Positions 46,204 through 56,998 of a stretch of DNA of 64,000 nt are shown here, one piece after another. The position numbers and the translations under genes are program-made. This stretch comes from Roseateles puraquae (GTDB taxonomy: Bacteria > Pseudomonadota > Gammaproteobacteria > Burkholderiales > Burkholderiaceae_C): positions 62,001-126,000 of the forward strand of contig NZ_NISI01000012.1 in assembly GCF_002205845.1 (NCBI RefSeq), in the 5' to 3' direction. The notes beneath the pieces were generated by a model. That model saw only the letters and a list, made by a program, of their open reading frames with translations, was not told the DNA's origin and searched no databases. Position 1 is the stretch's first letter. Each line of letters opens with the position of its first letter.

Positions 46204-47295
46204 ATGACACTGACCGAGAAGATCCACGCCGAGATCGCGACGGCGGGCGGCTGGCTGCCGTTCGACCGCTTCATGAGCCTGGCCCTGTACGCCCCCGGCC
46301 TGGGCTATTACGCCGGCGCGCGTCGCAAGTTCGGCCAGATGCCGAGCGAAGGCTCCGACTTCGTCACCGCACCCGAGATGACGCCGCTGTTCGGCCGGGC
46401 GCTGGCCCGGCAGATCGCGCAGGCCTTGTCGGCGAGCGGCTGCAATGAGGTGGTGGAGTTCGGCGCGGGCTCGGGCGCGCTGGCGGCGCAGCTGATCGCC
46501 GAGCTCGATGCGCTGGGCGCCGGCCTGGCGCGCTACCGCATCGTCGAGCTGTCGGCCGAGCTGCGTGAGCGGCAACAGGCGCGCCTGGCGCACTGGGCGG
46601 GCCGTGTGGAGTGGCTGGATGCGCTGCCCGAGGCACTGGAGGCCGTGGTGGTGGGCAACGAGGTGCTGGACGCCATGCCCGTGCAGCTGATCGCCTACGA
46701 CGGCCAGACCTGGCGCGAGCGCGGCGTGGTGTCGGCCGGCGAGGGCTTCGCCTTCGAGGACCGAGACAGCCGCCTGCGCCCGCCGCTGCTGGACCCTGGC
46801 CATGGCGGCTTCGTGCCCGGGACGGTGACCGAGATCCATCCACAAGCCGAGGCCTTCATCGCCACGCTGGCGCGCAGCCTGCAGCGCGGTGCGGCCTTCT
46901 TCATCGACTACGGCTTCCCTGAAGGCGAGTACTACCACCCGCAGCGCCGCGGCGGCACGCTGATGTGCCACCAGGCCCACCAGGCCGACGCCGACCCGCT
47001 GGTGGCGGTGGGCGACAAGGACATTACCGCCCACGTCAACTTCACCGGCATTGCCTTGGCCGGGCAGGACGCGGGGTTGGTCGTGCTGGGTTACACCAGC
47101 CAGGCGAACTTTCTGCTCAACTGCGGCATCGCCGACCTCCTGCACGGCGCCTCGCTGGGCGAGCGCGCGATGGCGCACCGCCTGCTGGCCGAGCATGAGA
47201 TGGGCGAGTTGTTCAAGGTGATCGGCTTTGCCCCGCTGCTGGCGCCCTTCGACGCGCTGGGGTTCGAACGCGGAGACCGGTCGCACAAGCTCTGA
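46204..47295 (+). CDS. SAM-dependent methyltransferase of the MidA/NDUFAF7 (DUF185) family
   Basis: This 363-residue protein has FDRFMSLALYAPGLGYYA at the start, SDFVTAPEMTPLFGRALA, the SAM-binding VVEFGAGSGALAAQL, VVVGNEVLDAMPVQL and FFIDYGFPEGEYYHPQR. All are family-typical. The human relative NDUFAF7 methylates an arginine of complex I subunit NDUFS2; the bacterial role is not settled. A GTG at 46195 overlapping the previous stop is an alternative start. It ends 10 bases before a cytochrome c gene. Confidence 0.9.
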   Translation: MTLTEKIHAEIATAGGWLPFDRFMSLALYAPGLGYYAGARRKFGQMPSEGSDFVTAPEMTPLFGRALARQIAQALSASGCNEVVEFGAGSGALAAQLIAELDALGAGLARYRIVELSAELRERQQARLAHWAGRVEWLDALPEALEAVVVGNEVLDAMPVQLIAYDGQTWRERGVVSAGEGFAFEDRDSRLRPPLLDPGHGGFVPGTVTEIHPQAEAFIATLARSLQRGAAFFIDYGFPEGEYYHPQRRGGTLMCHQAHQADADPLVAVGDKDITAHVNFTGIALAGQDAGLVVLGYTSQANFLLNCGIADLLHGASLGERAMAHRLLAEHEMGELFKVIGFAPLLAPFDALGFERGDRSHKL

Positions 47296-47305
47296 AAGGC
47301 GTGCG

Positions 47306-47623
47306 ATGAAAGCCTGGGTTCTGCTGCCGGCGGTGCTGGCGGCGTCATCTGCTCCTGCGCAGGAGCTCGGCGTCGGCCGGCAGCTCGCCGCCACCTGCGC
47401 CACGTGCCACGGCACGCAGGGCCGTGCGGTCGGCTCGGTCATCCCGCCGCTGGCTGGCATGAAGGCCGAGGTGCTGCTGTCGGCCATGGCCGACTACCGC
47501 CAGGGGCGCCAGCCCGGCACCGTGATGCCGCAGATCGCCAAGGGCTACACCGAGGAGCAGCTGCGCCTGATCGCAGCCTACTTCGCCGCCCAGCCGGCCC
47601 CGGCGCCGGCCTCGCGGCCGTGA
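47306..47623 (+). CDS. Periplasmic cytochrome c, probable sulfide dehydrogenase cytochrome subunit
   Basis: This 105-residue precursor has a signal peptide (MKAWVLLPAVLAASSAPAQ) and one heme site CATCHGTQG with the distal Met in TVMPQIAKGYT. It resembles the one-heme FccA/SoxE-type subunits that accept electrons from flavocytochrome c sulfide dehydrogenase. Its TGA overlaps the GTG of the flavoprotein gene (GTGA), so the two products are probably made together and form a complex in the periplasm. Confidence 0.88.
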   Translation: MKAWVLLPAVLAASSAPAQELGVGRQLAATCATCHGTQGRAVGSVIPPLAGMKAEVLLSAMADYRQGRQPGTVMPQIAKGYTEEQLRLIAAYFAAQPAPAPASRP

Positions 47624-48864
47624 TCGCGCGCCGCGAGTTGCTGGGGGCGGCGAGCCTGGCGCTGGCCGGCTGCGCCACGCCGGGCCGCGCCCGACCGCAG
47701 GTGGTCGTCGTGGGAGGCGGCTTCGGCGGGGCCACCGCCGCGCGCTACCTCAAGCTCTGGGGCGGCGCGGCCGTGGACGTGACCCTGGTGGAGCGCAACG
47801 ACGGCTTCATCTCCTGCCCGATGTCCAACCTCGTCATCGCCGGCGTGCGCGAGCCGCTGAGCCTCGCCCACGGCTACGCGGCGCTGGAGGCCCAGGGCGT
47901 GCGCCGGCTGCGCGGCGAGGTGGTGGGCATCGACCCGGCCGGCCGCAGCCTGCGCCTGGCCGACCGCAGCACGCGGCGCTGGGACCGGCTCATCCTGGCG
48001 CCGGGCATCGACTTCCAGCTCGACGCCACGCCCGGCCTCGCCGCCGCGCTGGACAGCGGCCGTGTGGTGCATGCCTGGAAGGCCGGCGCACAGACCCTGG
48101 CCCTGCGCCGCCAGCTCCAAGCCCTGCCCGACGGCGGCGTGGTGCTGATGAGCATCCCGAAGGCGCCCTATCGCTGCCCGCCCGGCCCCTATGAGCGGGC
48201 CTGCCTGATCGCGTCCTGGCTGCGCCGCCACCGGCCGCGCGCCAAGCTGCTGGTGTTGGACGCCAACCCCGAGATCCAGAGCAAGAAGGCGCTGTTCGAG
48301 CGGGCCTTTCGCGAGCACCACGCCGGCGTGCTGACCTACCAGCCCAACGCCGAGCTGCGCGAGGTGGCCGGCGACGTGGCGCGCTTCGAGTTCGAGGACG
48401 TGCGTGCCGACGTGCTCAACCTCATCCCGCCTCAGCGCGCCGGGTCGCTGGCGCGCGAGTTGGCCAATGTCAACGGACGCTGGGTCGGGGTGGACTGGCT
48501 GTCCATGCAGGCCCAGGCCGCGGCGGGCGTGCATGTGGTGGGCGATGCAGTCTTCTCGGCGCCTGGCATGCCGAAGTCGGCGCACCTCGCCAACCAGCAG
48601 GCCAAGGTCGCGGCAGCGGCGGTGCTGGCCGAGCTGCAGGGTCAGCCGGTCAACCCGGCGCCGGTGGTGATGAACACCTGCTACAGCTTCGTCACGCCCG
48701 ACGAAGCCATGCATGTGGCCGCCGTCTACCAGTACGACGCCACCGAGCGCACGATGAAGGCCGTGGCCGGCGCGGGCGGGGTGTCGCCGCGTGCGAGCGC
48801 TGCCGAGGCCGATGTGGCGCGGGACTGGGCCGAGAACATCTGGGCCGACAGCCTGGCACTGGGG

Positions 48865-48873
<9 letters not shown>
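47620..48873 (+). CDS. fccB: Flavocytochrome c sulfide dehydrogenase, flavoprotein subunit
   Basis: This 417-residue flavoprotein from a GTG starts with IARRELLGAASLALAGC. RRELL resembles a twin-arginine motif and LAGC resembles a lipobox, so export after folding with FAD, possibly with lipidation, is likely. FAD binding is seen in VVVVGGGFGGATAARYLK. The redox-active Cys residues are in GFISCPMSNLVI and YRCPPGPYERAC. The C-terminal FCSD-type domain has VVMNTCYSFVTPDEAMHVAAVY. It should oxidise sulfide or a related sulfur compound and pass electrons to the cytochrome. The 3' end overlaps the convergent kinase gene by nine bases. Confidence 0.9.
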
Positions 48874-51429
<2,556 letters not shown>

Positions 51430-51438
51430 GGCAGGGCC

Positions 51439-51873
51439 TTACCAACTGCCGGTGTTCGGCATCGAGGCCCAGGGCTCGGCCGGCGGCAGGGCCGGGCCAG
51501 CCTGCAGCAGCTCGACCGAGATGCCGTCGGGCGAGCGCACGAAGGCCATGCGGCCGTCGCGCGGCGGGCGGTTGATGGTCACGCCGTGCTGCTGCAGCTT
51601 GGCGCAGGCGGCATAGATGTCCTGGACGGCATAGGCCAGGTGGCCGAAATTGCGGCCGCCGGTGTAGACCTCGGCCTTGCCGTCGGCGTCGGGCCAGTTG
51701 TAGGTCAGCTCGACCTGGGCGTCTTCATCGCCCGGGGCGGCCAGGTACACGAGGGTGAAGCGGCCGGCCTCATGCTCGGATCGCTTGACCTCGACAAGGC
51801 CGAGGGCGTCCCGGTAGAAGCGCATCGAGGCGTCCAGGTCATGGACGCGGACCATGGTGTGCAGGTATTTCAT
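51439..51873 (-). CDS. gloA: Lactoylglutathione lyase (glyoxalase I)
   Basis: This 144-residue protein carries the four metal ligands of GlxI: His in YLHTMVRV, Glu in VELTYNWP, His in FGHLAYAV and Glu in [28 protein letters not shown] is a strong GloA block. It isomerises the methylglyoxal-glutathione hemithioacetal in the cytosol. It lies nine bases upstream of the kinase gene on the same strand, so it may be transcribed with it. Confidence 0.93.
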   Translation of the reverse strand: MKYLHTMVRVHDLDASMRFYRDALGLVEVKRSEHEAGRFTLVYLAAPGDEDAQVELTYNWPDADGKAEVYTGGRNFGHLAYAVQDIYAACAKLQQHGVTINRPPRDGRMAFVRSPDGISVELLQAGPALPPAEPWASMPNTGSW

Positions 51874-52007
51874 GGCGCCGATTCTCGCGGCCGAACGCTG
51901 TCCTCAGGAACCACGGGGTTGCCTGCGACACCGCCCCAAGGCGCGCGCCAGCGCCGCCGCCCCTCCAGCGACTCCCACGGATCCGGCTCCGCCGGGCCGT
52001 CGGGAGT

Positions 52008-52045
52008 GCCCCCTTGAGGGGGCGCGCGCAGCGCGTAGGGGGTGG
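52008..52045. repeat. Small GC-rich intergenic repeat (CCCCC-TTGA-GGGGG type)
   Basis: GCCCCC-TTGA-GGGGGC is a perfect hairpin, directly followed by GCGCGCAGCGCG and GTAGGGGGT. From memory, the same combination is frequent between genes in Rubrivivax, Roseateles and Comamonadaceae genomes. It sits just after the stop of the peptidase/hydrolase gene, which runs on the minus strand, and could act as a terminator. The rest of the gap 51874-52046 holds no gene. Confidence 0.5.
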
Positions 52046-52046
52046 T

Positions 52047-54272
52047 CTAGTAATCCAGCCATTCCATCGGTGCGACCAGGCTTGCTCCGCGGATGCGCTC
52101 CAGCGTCCCGGTCAGCACGTCGATGTTGTTGTCGAAGCTGCCATGGCTGGCGTCGATCTGGTCGCCGGCCTTGGTGATGCGCACCTTGGGGCTGGCCACC
52201 CGCTGCAGTAGCTCGCCCGCGGGCCAGAGCTTGAGCCAGGCGGCGACGTCGGGGTTGGGCTTGCCGCCCGGCCCCAACGCCCATTGATCGTCCACCCAGG
52301 CGGGGTCGGGCTTGACCAGCGCGCGTTCCATGCCCAGCAAGGGCTGCTTGCGCACATCGTCCAGCGCGCGCGAGACGAGGTAGAGGAGGGACTTGCCGTA
52401 GATGTCGCGGCGCGCGTCAGGCAGGCCATCGGCACGTTCATTGCCATCGGTCAGCACATGCAGGCGCAGGCGGTCCAGCGGCAGCACGCCGGCCTGGTGG
52501 GCGGCGCCGTAGTGCTGCACCGCAAAGCCGCTGGAGCAGGCGGCGGCATAGAGCTCGCAGCTCGCCACCGGCAGCACGTCGCGCCCGTCGAGGCGGTCCA
52601 GCAGATGGCCCAGCAGGATGGAGCCGGCCGAGTGGCCCACCAGGTGCAGCTCCAGCGTCTTGCCGGCCTTGGCGAGCTGGTCGCGCAACTCGCGCAGCAG
52701 CTGGGCGCTCAGGTCCAGCACATGGTCGGGTGTGGCCCCGCCCGCGGCGTTCTCGCGCATCTCCGCCCAGATGCCACGGGCGAACTGGCGCGCCACGGCC
52801 TCCAGCGCCCGGTCCTTGGCTTCGCCGGCGGCTTCGCGCAGGCGGTCCAGCCAGCCCTCGCTGCGCTGGCCATCGATGACGCGGTGGGCCAGGTCTTCCA
52901 CCATCGCCTTGAGCGTCTCGCCGGGGCCGGTCTTCCAGGTGAAGAACAGCGGATAGATGCCATTGGCCAGGAAGTAGGGCGCCAGCACCCGGATGCGCTG
53001 CACGGAGGCGAGCTCGTTGTTCAGCCCGCCATGCGCGTAGAGCGCGAGCTTGACCGTCTTGCCGCCGGCCGCCTTGGCCCAGGCCAGCGGTCGCTCCACG
53101 ATGATCTCGCGGGCCAGGCCCAGGCGGTCGCGCCGGTCGCGGGTGAAGTCGGTGGCCATCAGCTGGCCGTCGTTGCCCGAGACCAGCGTGTGGGTGTAGG
53201 CCGCGTCGGTGCGCAGCGGCTGGTAGGGCTTGTGGTCGAAGACGTGGTTGAAGGGCCAAGGGTCGTCGCGGGGGTTGTCCTGCACGCGCAGCGTGGCGCC
53301 CACGTCCGTGAGCCCGCGGCCGGCCATGACGCGAAAGCCGCTGGCTGCGCGTGCCGCCTTGCCGCGCGTGGCGGTGGCGGCCTGGCGGCCCTGGATGTCC
53401 GACAGGTCCTGCGGCACACCCAGGGCCACCGCCCAGGCATCGGTGCCGTTGGTGACCCAGTCTTCGTAGCTCAGGATGGCGAAGCCGCTGGCGCCCCAGT
53501 CGGTGCCCCAGCTGTTCTGCACGACGAAGCCGCGTTCGTTGTAGCCCACCAGCGCAAAGGCGTGACCGCCGGTGGCCTTGACCTGGCGTTCGATGCGCGG
53601 CAGCTTGTCGTGGCTGGCAGGCATGGGGCTGGCGTCCAGGGTCCAGCCATCGTGCACGTCGGCCGACACGTAGATCGCGCCGATCTCGTAGATGGCGGCC
53701 TGCATGTCCACCACGCTCTTCTTGTCGACGCGGTAGTACACGCCGAGCGCCCGGGTGGTGGCGTCTTCGTCCCAGCCGGGCTGGGGACGCTCGAACACGC
53801 CGTTGCCGTCCTTGTCGAGCGGGTAGGGCCACAGCGCCGCCGAGCAGATGCCATGCTTGTGCCAGCCCTTGAGCGCGCCGCGGCAGGAGGAGCCTTCGTA
53901 GTCCTGCCCGGGCCATTCGTCGTAGAGCTTGGCCAGCTCGTAGAACATGCGCGGGCTCACCAGCTCGGGCAGGCGGCGGCTGCGCGGTGCGGCGAGGTGC
54001 CGCAGCCAGTAGAGGTAGTTGGTGACGCAGGCCAGGCCGAAGCCGGTGCAGGCGCCTTCGTTGCCCTGGTTGAGGATGCGGCCGGCCTTCACGTAGGCCG
54101 GCAGCAGGCGCTTGAGGTCGGCGTCCATCGGCCAGCGGGGTGGCAGCGAGCGCAGCGGCGAGCGGTAGACGAGGTCGCGCAGGTCGAGCCGGTCGGGGCG
54201 GGCATCGAGCTTGGGGCTGGGCGCGGCGGGCGGGGTTGTCTTCTTGCTGGGCTTGGCGGTCTTGGTGGCCAT
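52047..54272 (-). CDS. Papain-like (C1A) peptidase fused to an alpha/beta-hydrolase-like domain
   Basis: The product has 741 residues from the ATG at 54272. The N-terminal half is a C1A peptidase: oxyanion Gln69 and Cys75 in NQGNEGACTGFGL, His237 in GGHAFALVGY, and Asn253 in VQNSWGTDWG, so the catalytic residues are complete. DKDGNGVFE at 153-161 resembles an EF-hand calcium loop. The C-terminal half (about 405-741) has LYAHGGLNNE and a nucleophile elbow GHSAG at 546-550 (Ser548), as in lipase-like alpha/beta hydrolases. A Lys/Pro-rich N-terminus without a signal peptide suggests a cytosolic enzyme. Substrate and purpose are unknown. Confidence 0.8.
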   Translation of the reverse strand: MATKTAKPSKKTTPPAAPSPKLDARPDRLDLRDLVYRSPLRSLPPRWPMDADLKRLLPAYVKAGRILNQGNEGACTGFGLACVTNYLYWLRHLAAPRSRRLPELVSPRMFYELAKLYDEWPGQDYEGSSCRGALKGWHKHGICSAALWPYPLDKDGNGVFERPQPGWDEDATTRALGVYYRVDKKSVVDMQAAIYEIGAIYVSADVHDGWTLDASPMPASHDKLPRIERQVKATGGHAFALVGYNERGFVVQNSWGTDWGASGFAILSYEDWVTNGTDAWAVALGVPQDLSDIQGRQAATATRGKAARAASGFRVMAGRGLTDVGATLRVQDNPRDDPWPFNHVFDHKPYQPLRTDAAYTHTLVSGNDGQLMATDFTRDRRDRLGLAREIIVERPLAWAKAAGGKTVKLALYAHGGLNNELASVQRIRVLAPYFLANGIYPLFFTWKTGPGETLKAMVEDLAHRVIDGQRSEGWLDRLREAAGEAKDRALEAVARQFARGIWAEMRENAAGGATPDHVLDLSAQLLRELRDQLAKAGKTLELHLVGHSAGSILLGHLLDRLDGRDVLPVASCELYAAACSSGFAVQHYGAAHQAGVLPLDRLRLHVLTDGNERADGLPDARRDIYGKSLLYLVSRALDDVRKQPLLGMERALVKPDPAWVDDQWALGPGGKPNPDVAAWLKLWPAGELLQRVASPKVRITKAGDQIDASHGSFDNNIDVLTGTLERIRGASLVAPMEWLDY

Positions 54273-54353
54273 GTGGGTCTCCGCTTTATGCAAGCGGCAG
54301 ATCATGTCAACCTATCCCCATCCCCGACAAGCGCGCGTGCGAGACTCATCCTC

Positions 54354-55328
54354 ATGATGAAGGTCTGCATCGTCGGCTTGGGGGCCATCGGCGGCTGGTT
54401 GGCCGCGCATCTGCAACGGCTGCAGGATGTGCGCGTGAGCGCGCTGGCCCGGGGTGACACCCTGGCCGCCGTGAGCGCACACGGCCTGCGGCTGGACATC
54501 GGCGGCGAGACCTGGCGAGCGCCGCTGCACGCCAGCGACGACCCCGCCGAGCTGGGCGAGCAGGACCTCGTCATCCTCGCCGTCAAGGGGCCCGCGGTGG
54601 CCGGCGTGGCGGCGCAGGTGGCGCAGCTCTGTGGCACGCACACGCGGGTGCTGACGGCGCTCAACGGCCTGCCCTGGTGGTTCACGGCCGGGCTGCCGGT
54701 GCCGGGGCTGTCCCTCGCCAGCGTGGACCCGGGCGGCCGCATCGCGGCGCTGCTGCCCCCGGCGCGCGTGATCGGCTGCGTGGTGCATGCCAGCTGTGCG
54801 CTGCGCGAGCCCGGCTGGGTGCGGCATGTGATGGGGAACGGCCTGCTGCTGGGCGAGGCCACGGGCGGCAGCAGTGCGGGGCTGGCCGAGGCCACGGCGC
54901 TGCTGACCCGCGCGGGCTTTGGCGCCAAGGCGGTGGACAGCATCCAGCGCGAGGTCTTCTACAAGCTCTGGGGCAACATGACGACCAACCCCGTCTCGGC
55001 CTTGACCCGTGCCACCACCGACCGCATCCTGGCCGACGAGCTGGTCTGCGAGTTCACGACGGCCATCATGCGCGAGGCCGCCGTCATCGGCGAGAAGGTG
55101 GGCTGCCCGATCGCACAGTCGCCGCAGGACCGCCATGCCATCACCCGCTCGCTGGGCGCGTTCAAGACCTCGATGCTGCAGGACATCGAAGCCGGCCGCG
55201 CCATCGAGACCGACGCGCTGCTGGCCGCCCCGCGCGAGCTGGCTCAGCAGGTGGGCGCGGTCACGCCGATGCTGGATGCGCTGCTGGGGCTGACGCGGTT
55301 GATGGACGCGGGCCGGGTCAGGTCTTGA
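54354..55328 (+). CDS. 2-dehydropantoate 2-reductase family (KPR/PanE) oxidoreductase
   Basis: This 324-residue protein has the NADP-binding start VCIVGLGAIGGWLAAHL. VILAVKGPAVAGVA and the C-terminal ApbA/PanE helical domain (FYKLWGNMTTNPVSALT, SMLQDIEAGRAIETDAL) contain the Lys, Asn and Glu positions typical of ketopantoate reductase. PanE makes pantoate for coenzyme A. Many paralogues act on other 2-keto acids, and the gene is not next to panB or panC, so the symbol is withheld. The ATG pair at 54354/54357 leaves the exact start open. Confidence 0.85.
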   Translation: MMKVCIVGLGAIGGWLAAHLQRLQDVRVSALARGDTLAAVSAHGLRLDIGGETWRAPLHASDDPAELGEQDLVILAVKGPAVAGVAAQVAQLCGTHTRVLTALNGLPWWFTAGLPVPGLSLASVDPGGRIAALLPPARVIGCVVHASCALREPGWVRHVMGNGLLLGEATGGSSAGLAEATALLTRAGFGAKAVDSIQREVFYKLWGNMTTNPVSALTRATTDRILADELVCEFTTAIMREAAVIGEKVGCPIAQSPQDRHAITRSLGAFKTSMLQDIEAGRAIETDALLAAPRELAQQVGAVTPMLDALLGLTRLMDAGRVRS

Positions 55329-55815
55329 GGCGCGCCCAGCGCTCGTGGTCGCGCCAGCGGCCGCCGATCTTCAGGTACTTGGGCGAATAGCCCTCGCGCT
55401 GGAAGCCGCAGCGCTGCACCAGCGCCAGCGAGGCGGCATTGCCGGGCTGGATGTTCGCCTCCAGCCGGTGCAGGCCGAGGTCGGTGAAGGCGTGGCGCAC
55501 CATGGCCTTCAGCCCGGTCGTCATGTGGCCCTGGCCGGCGAGGCCGGCAAAGGCGTAGTAGCCGAGATAGCCGCTTCGAAACGCGCCCATCACGATGTTG
55601 GTCAGGTGGATGGCGCCCGCGAGTTGGCCGTCCACCTCCACGACAAAGCCGTGGTGGGCCTGGAAGTCGAAACGTGCCAGGTGGCGGGCGAAGGCCGGCG
55701 CATCGCAGGGCGCGGTGACCCACGGTTGGTGCAGCCGGCGGCTCGCGCGGGCCGCGGCGATGAAGGCGGCTTCGTCAGCCGCCGTGACGGGCCGGATCTG
55801 CGCCAGCGCCGGCAC
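55318..55815 (-). CDS. GNAT-family acetyltransferase, RimJ/RimL-like
   Basis: The product is 165 residues from a GTG at 55815. IRPVTAADEAAFIAAARASR at the start, GAFRSGYLGYYAFAGLAGQG with the acetyl-CoA loop, and LHRLEANIQPGNAASLALVQ followed by CGFQREGYSPKYL match the RimJ/RimL group that acetylates protein N-termini or antibiotics. It overlaps the PanE-like gene by 11 bases at convergent ends. It starts four bases after the stop of the NnrU gene on the same strand. Confidence 0.85.
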   Translation of the reverse strand: MPALAQIRPVTAADEAAFIAAARASRRLHQPWVTAPCDAPAFARHLARFDFQAHHGFVVEVDGQLAGAIHLTNIVMGAFRSGYLGYYAFAGLAGQGHMTTGLKAMVRHAFTDLGLHRLEANIQPGNAASLALVQRCGFQREGYSPKYLKIGGRWRDHERWARLKT

Positions 55816-55819
55816 GGGT

Positions 55820-56392
55820 TCAACGCCCCAGCGGGGCGATGCCCAGCCAGGCGGCGTGCGCCCAGAACGCGAAGAAGGCCCACAGCGCGACGCCCAGCAC
55901 GACCGTGGCGGCGGTGCCCGCCGCTGTGCCGGGGGCTGCCGGCACAGCGGGGCGGCGGCGTGCCGCGCGGAACACCAGGATGGCCCACACCAGGAAGCTG
56001 CCGAACAGCATGATGTCAGCCAAGGTGTTGTTCGCGATCAGGTGGGCGAAGGCCCAGACCTTCACGGCCAGCGTCATCGGGTGCTGCAGCTTGGCCTTGA
56101 GGTGGTTGCGCGGCACATAGGCCGCCGCCAGCAGCACCATGGCCACCAGCATCAGGGCCGCGGCGCCGTGGTTCATGCCGCGGATGGCCGGCCACAGCAC
56201 GACGGGCTGCTGGCGCGCCAGCGAGTAGCCCCACAGGATCAGCGCGAAGCCGATCAGCGAGACGACGGTGTAGGCGCCCTTCCAGCCCTTTTCGCCCAGC
56301 TGCCGGATCATGGCGAGGCGCCAGCGCGGCGTGACGGCTTGGGTCAGGTGGATGCCAAGAAAGAGGGCGAGGCCCAGGGCCAACCAGGTCAT
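55820..56392 (-). CDS. NnrU family membrane protein
   Basis: This 190-residue protein has five hydrophobic helices. LFLGIHLTQAVTPRWRLAMI, LIGFALILWGYSLARQQPVVLW, and VPRNHLKAKLQHPMTLAVKV with AFAHLIANNTLADIMLFGSF are the family core; the last two resemble the NnrU/MddA methyltransferase-like membrane fold. NnrU is linked to nitric oxide reductase in Rhodobacter, but no denitrification genes are adjacent here, so function is open. The start at 56392 is set by the first helix. Confidence 0.82.
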   Translation of the reverse strand: MTWLALGLALFLGIHLTQAVTPRWRLAMIRQLGEKGWKGAYTVVSLIGFALILWGYSLARQQPVVLWPAIRGMNHGAAALMLVAMVLLAAAYVPRNHLKAKLQHPMTLAVKVWAFAHLIANNTLADIMLFGSFLVWAILVFRAARRRPAVPAAPGTAAGTAATVVLGVALWAFFAFWAHAAWLGIAPLGR

Positions 56393-56411
56393 GTCGGGGT
56401 TCTCCGTGAGG

Positions 56412-56876
56412 CTAGGTCTGTCGATCCACGCGCAGCGCAAGCACGACGGAGCTGTTGGTGCGCAGCACGCCGTCGATCTCGCCGATTTCGTCCAGCAGCG
56501 CGTCGAGCCGGGCCGTAGTGTCGGCGCGCAAGAGTGCCATGTAATCAAACTCACCACTCACCGAAGCGAGCTGGCGCAGTTCCGGCAGTTCTGATAGGCG
56601 CTTGACCACCTCGCGCCCGGCCTTGGGGCTGACCGTGATGCCGACGAAGGCCTGCACGCTGCGGCCGGCTTCGTCGCCGCCCAAGCGCGCGGTGTAGCCC
56701 ACGATGCGGCCGCTGGCCTCCAGCCGCGCCAGCCGCGCGACCACGGTGGTGCGGGCCACGCCCAGCTTGCGTGCGAGCGTGGCCGTGCTTTCGCGGGCGT
56801 TGGCCTGCAGCAGCAGGATCAGGCGGCGGTCGAGGTCGTCCGGCGGCGCGCTGGTGTTTACCCGTGATTCATCCAT
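56412..56876 (-). CDS. Lrp/AsnC-family transcriptional regulator
   Basis: This 154-residue regulator has an N-terminal helix-turn-helix (DLDRRLILLLQANARESTAT, RKLGVARTTVVARLARLEAS) and a C-terminal RAM ligand domain (VQAFVGITVSPKAGREVVKR, SVSGEFDYMALLRAD). It is divergent from the saccharopine dehydrogenase gene with a 122-base gap. It is therefore the likely lysine- or aminoadipate-responsive controller of that locus, and may also regulate itself. Confidence 0.9.
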   Translation of the reverse strand: MDESRVNTSAPPDDLDRRLILLLQANARESTATLARKLGVARTTVVARLARLEASGRIVGYTARLGGDEAGRSVQAFVGITVSPKAGREVVKRLSELPELRQLASVSGEFDYMALLRADTTARLDALLDEIGEIDGVLRTNSSVVLALRVDRQT

Positions 56877-56998
56877 AACGGCGAATCATCGCGACGAAAC
56901 GGCGAGAGGGCAATTGATTTCGTCGAAAGCGTGCTTTCTTTCGTCACGGTCTCTGCCTAGAGTGCGCCGCAGTCCATCTGTCATCTTGAGGAGCCTCC

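Noticed and set aside
52284-54353. Possible long N-terminal extension of the PanE-like protein
   Set aside because: It would overlap the entire peptidase/hydrolase gene. The Rossmann fold begins right at the ATG of 54354.
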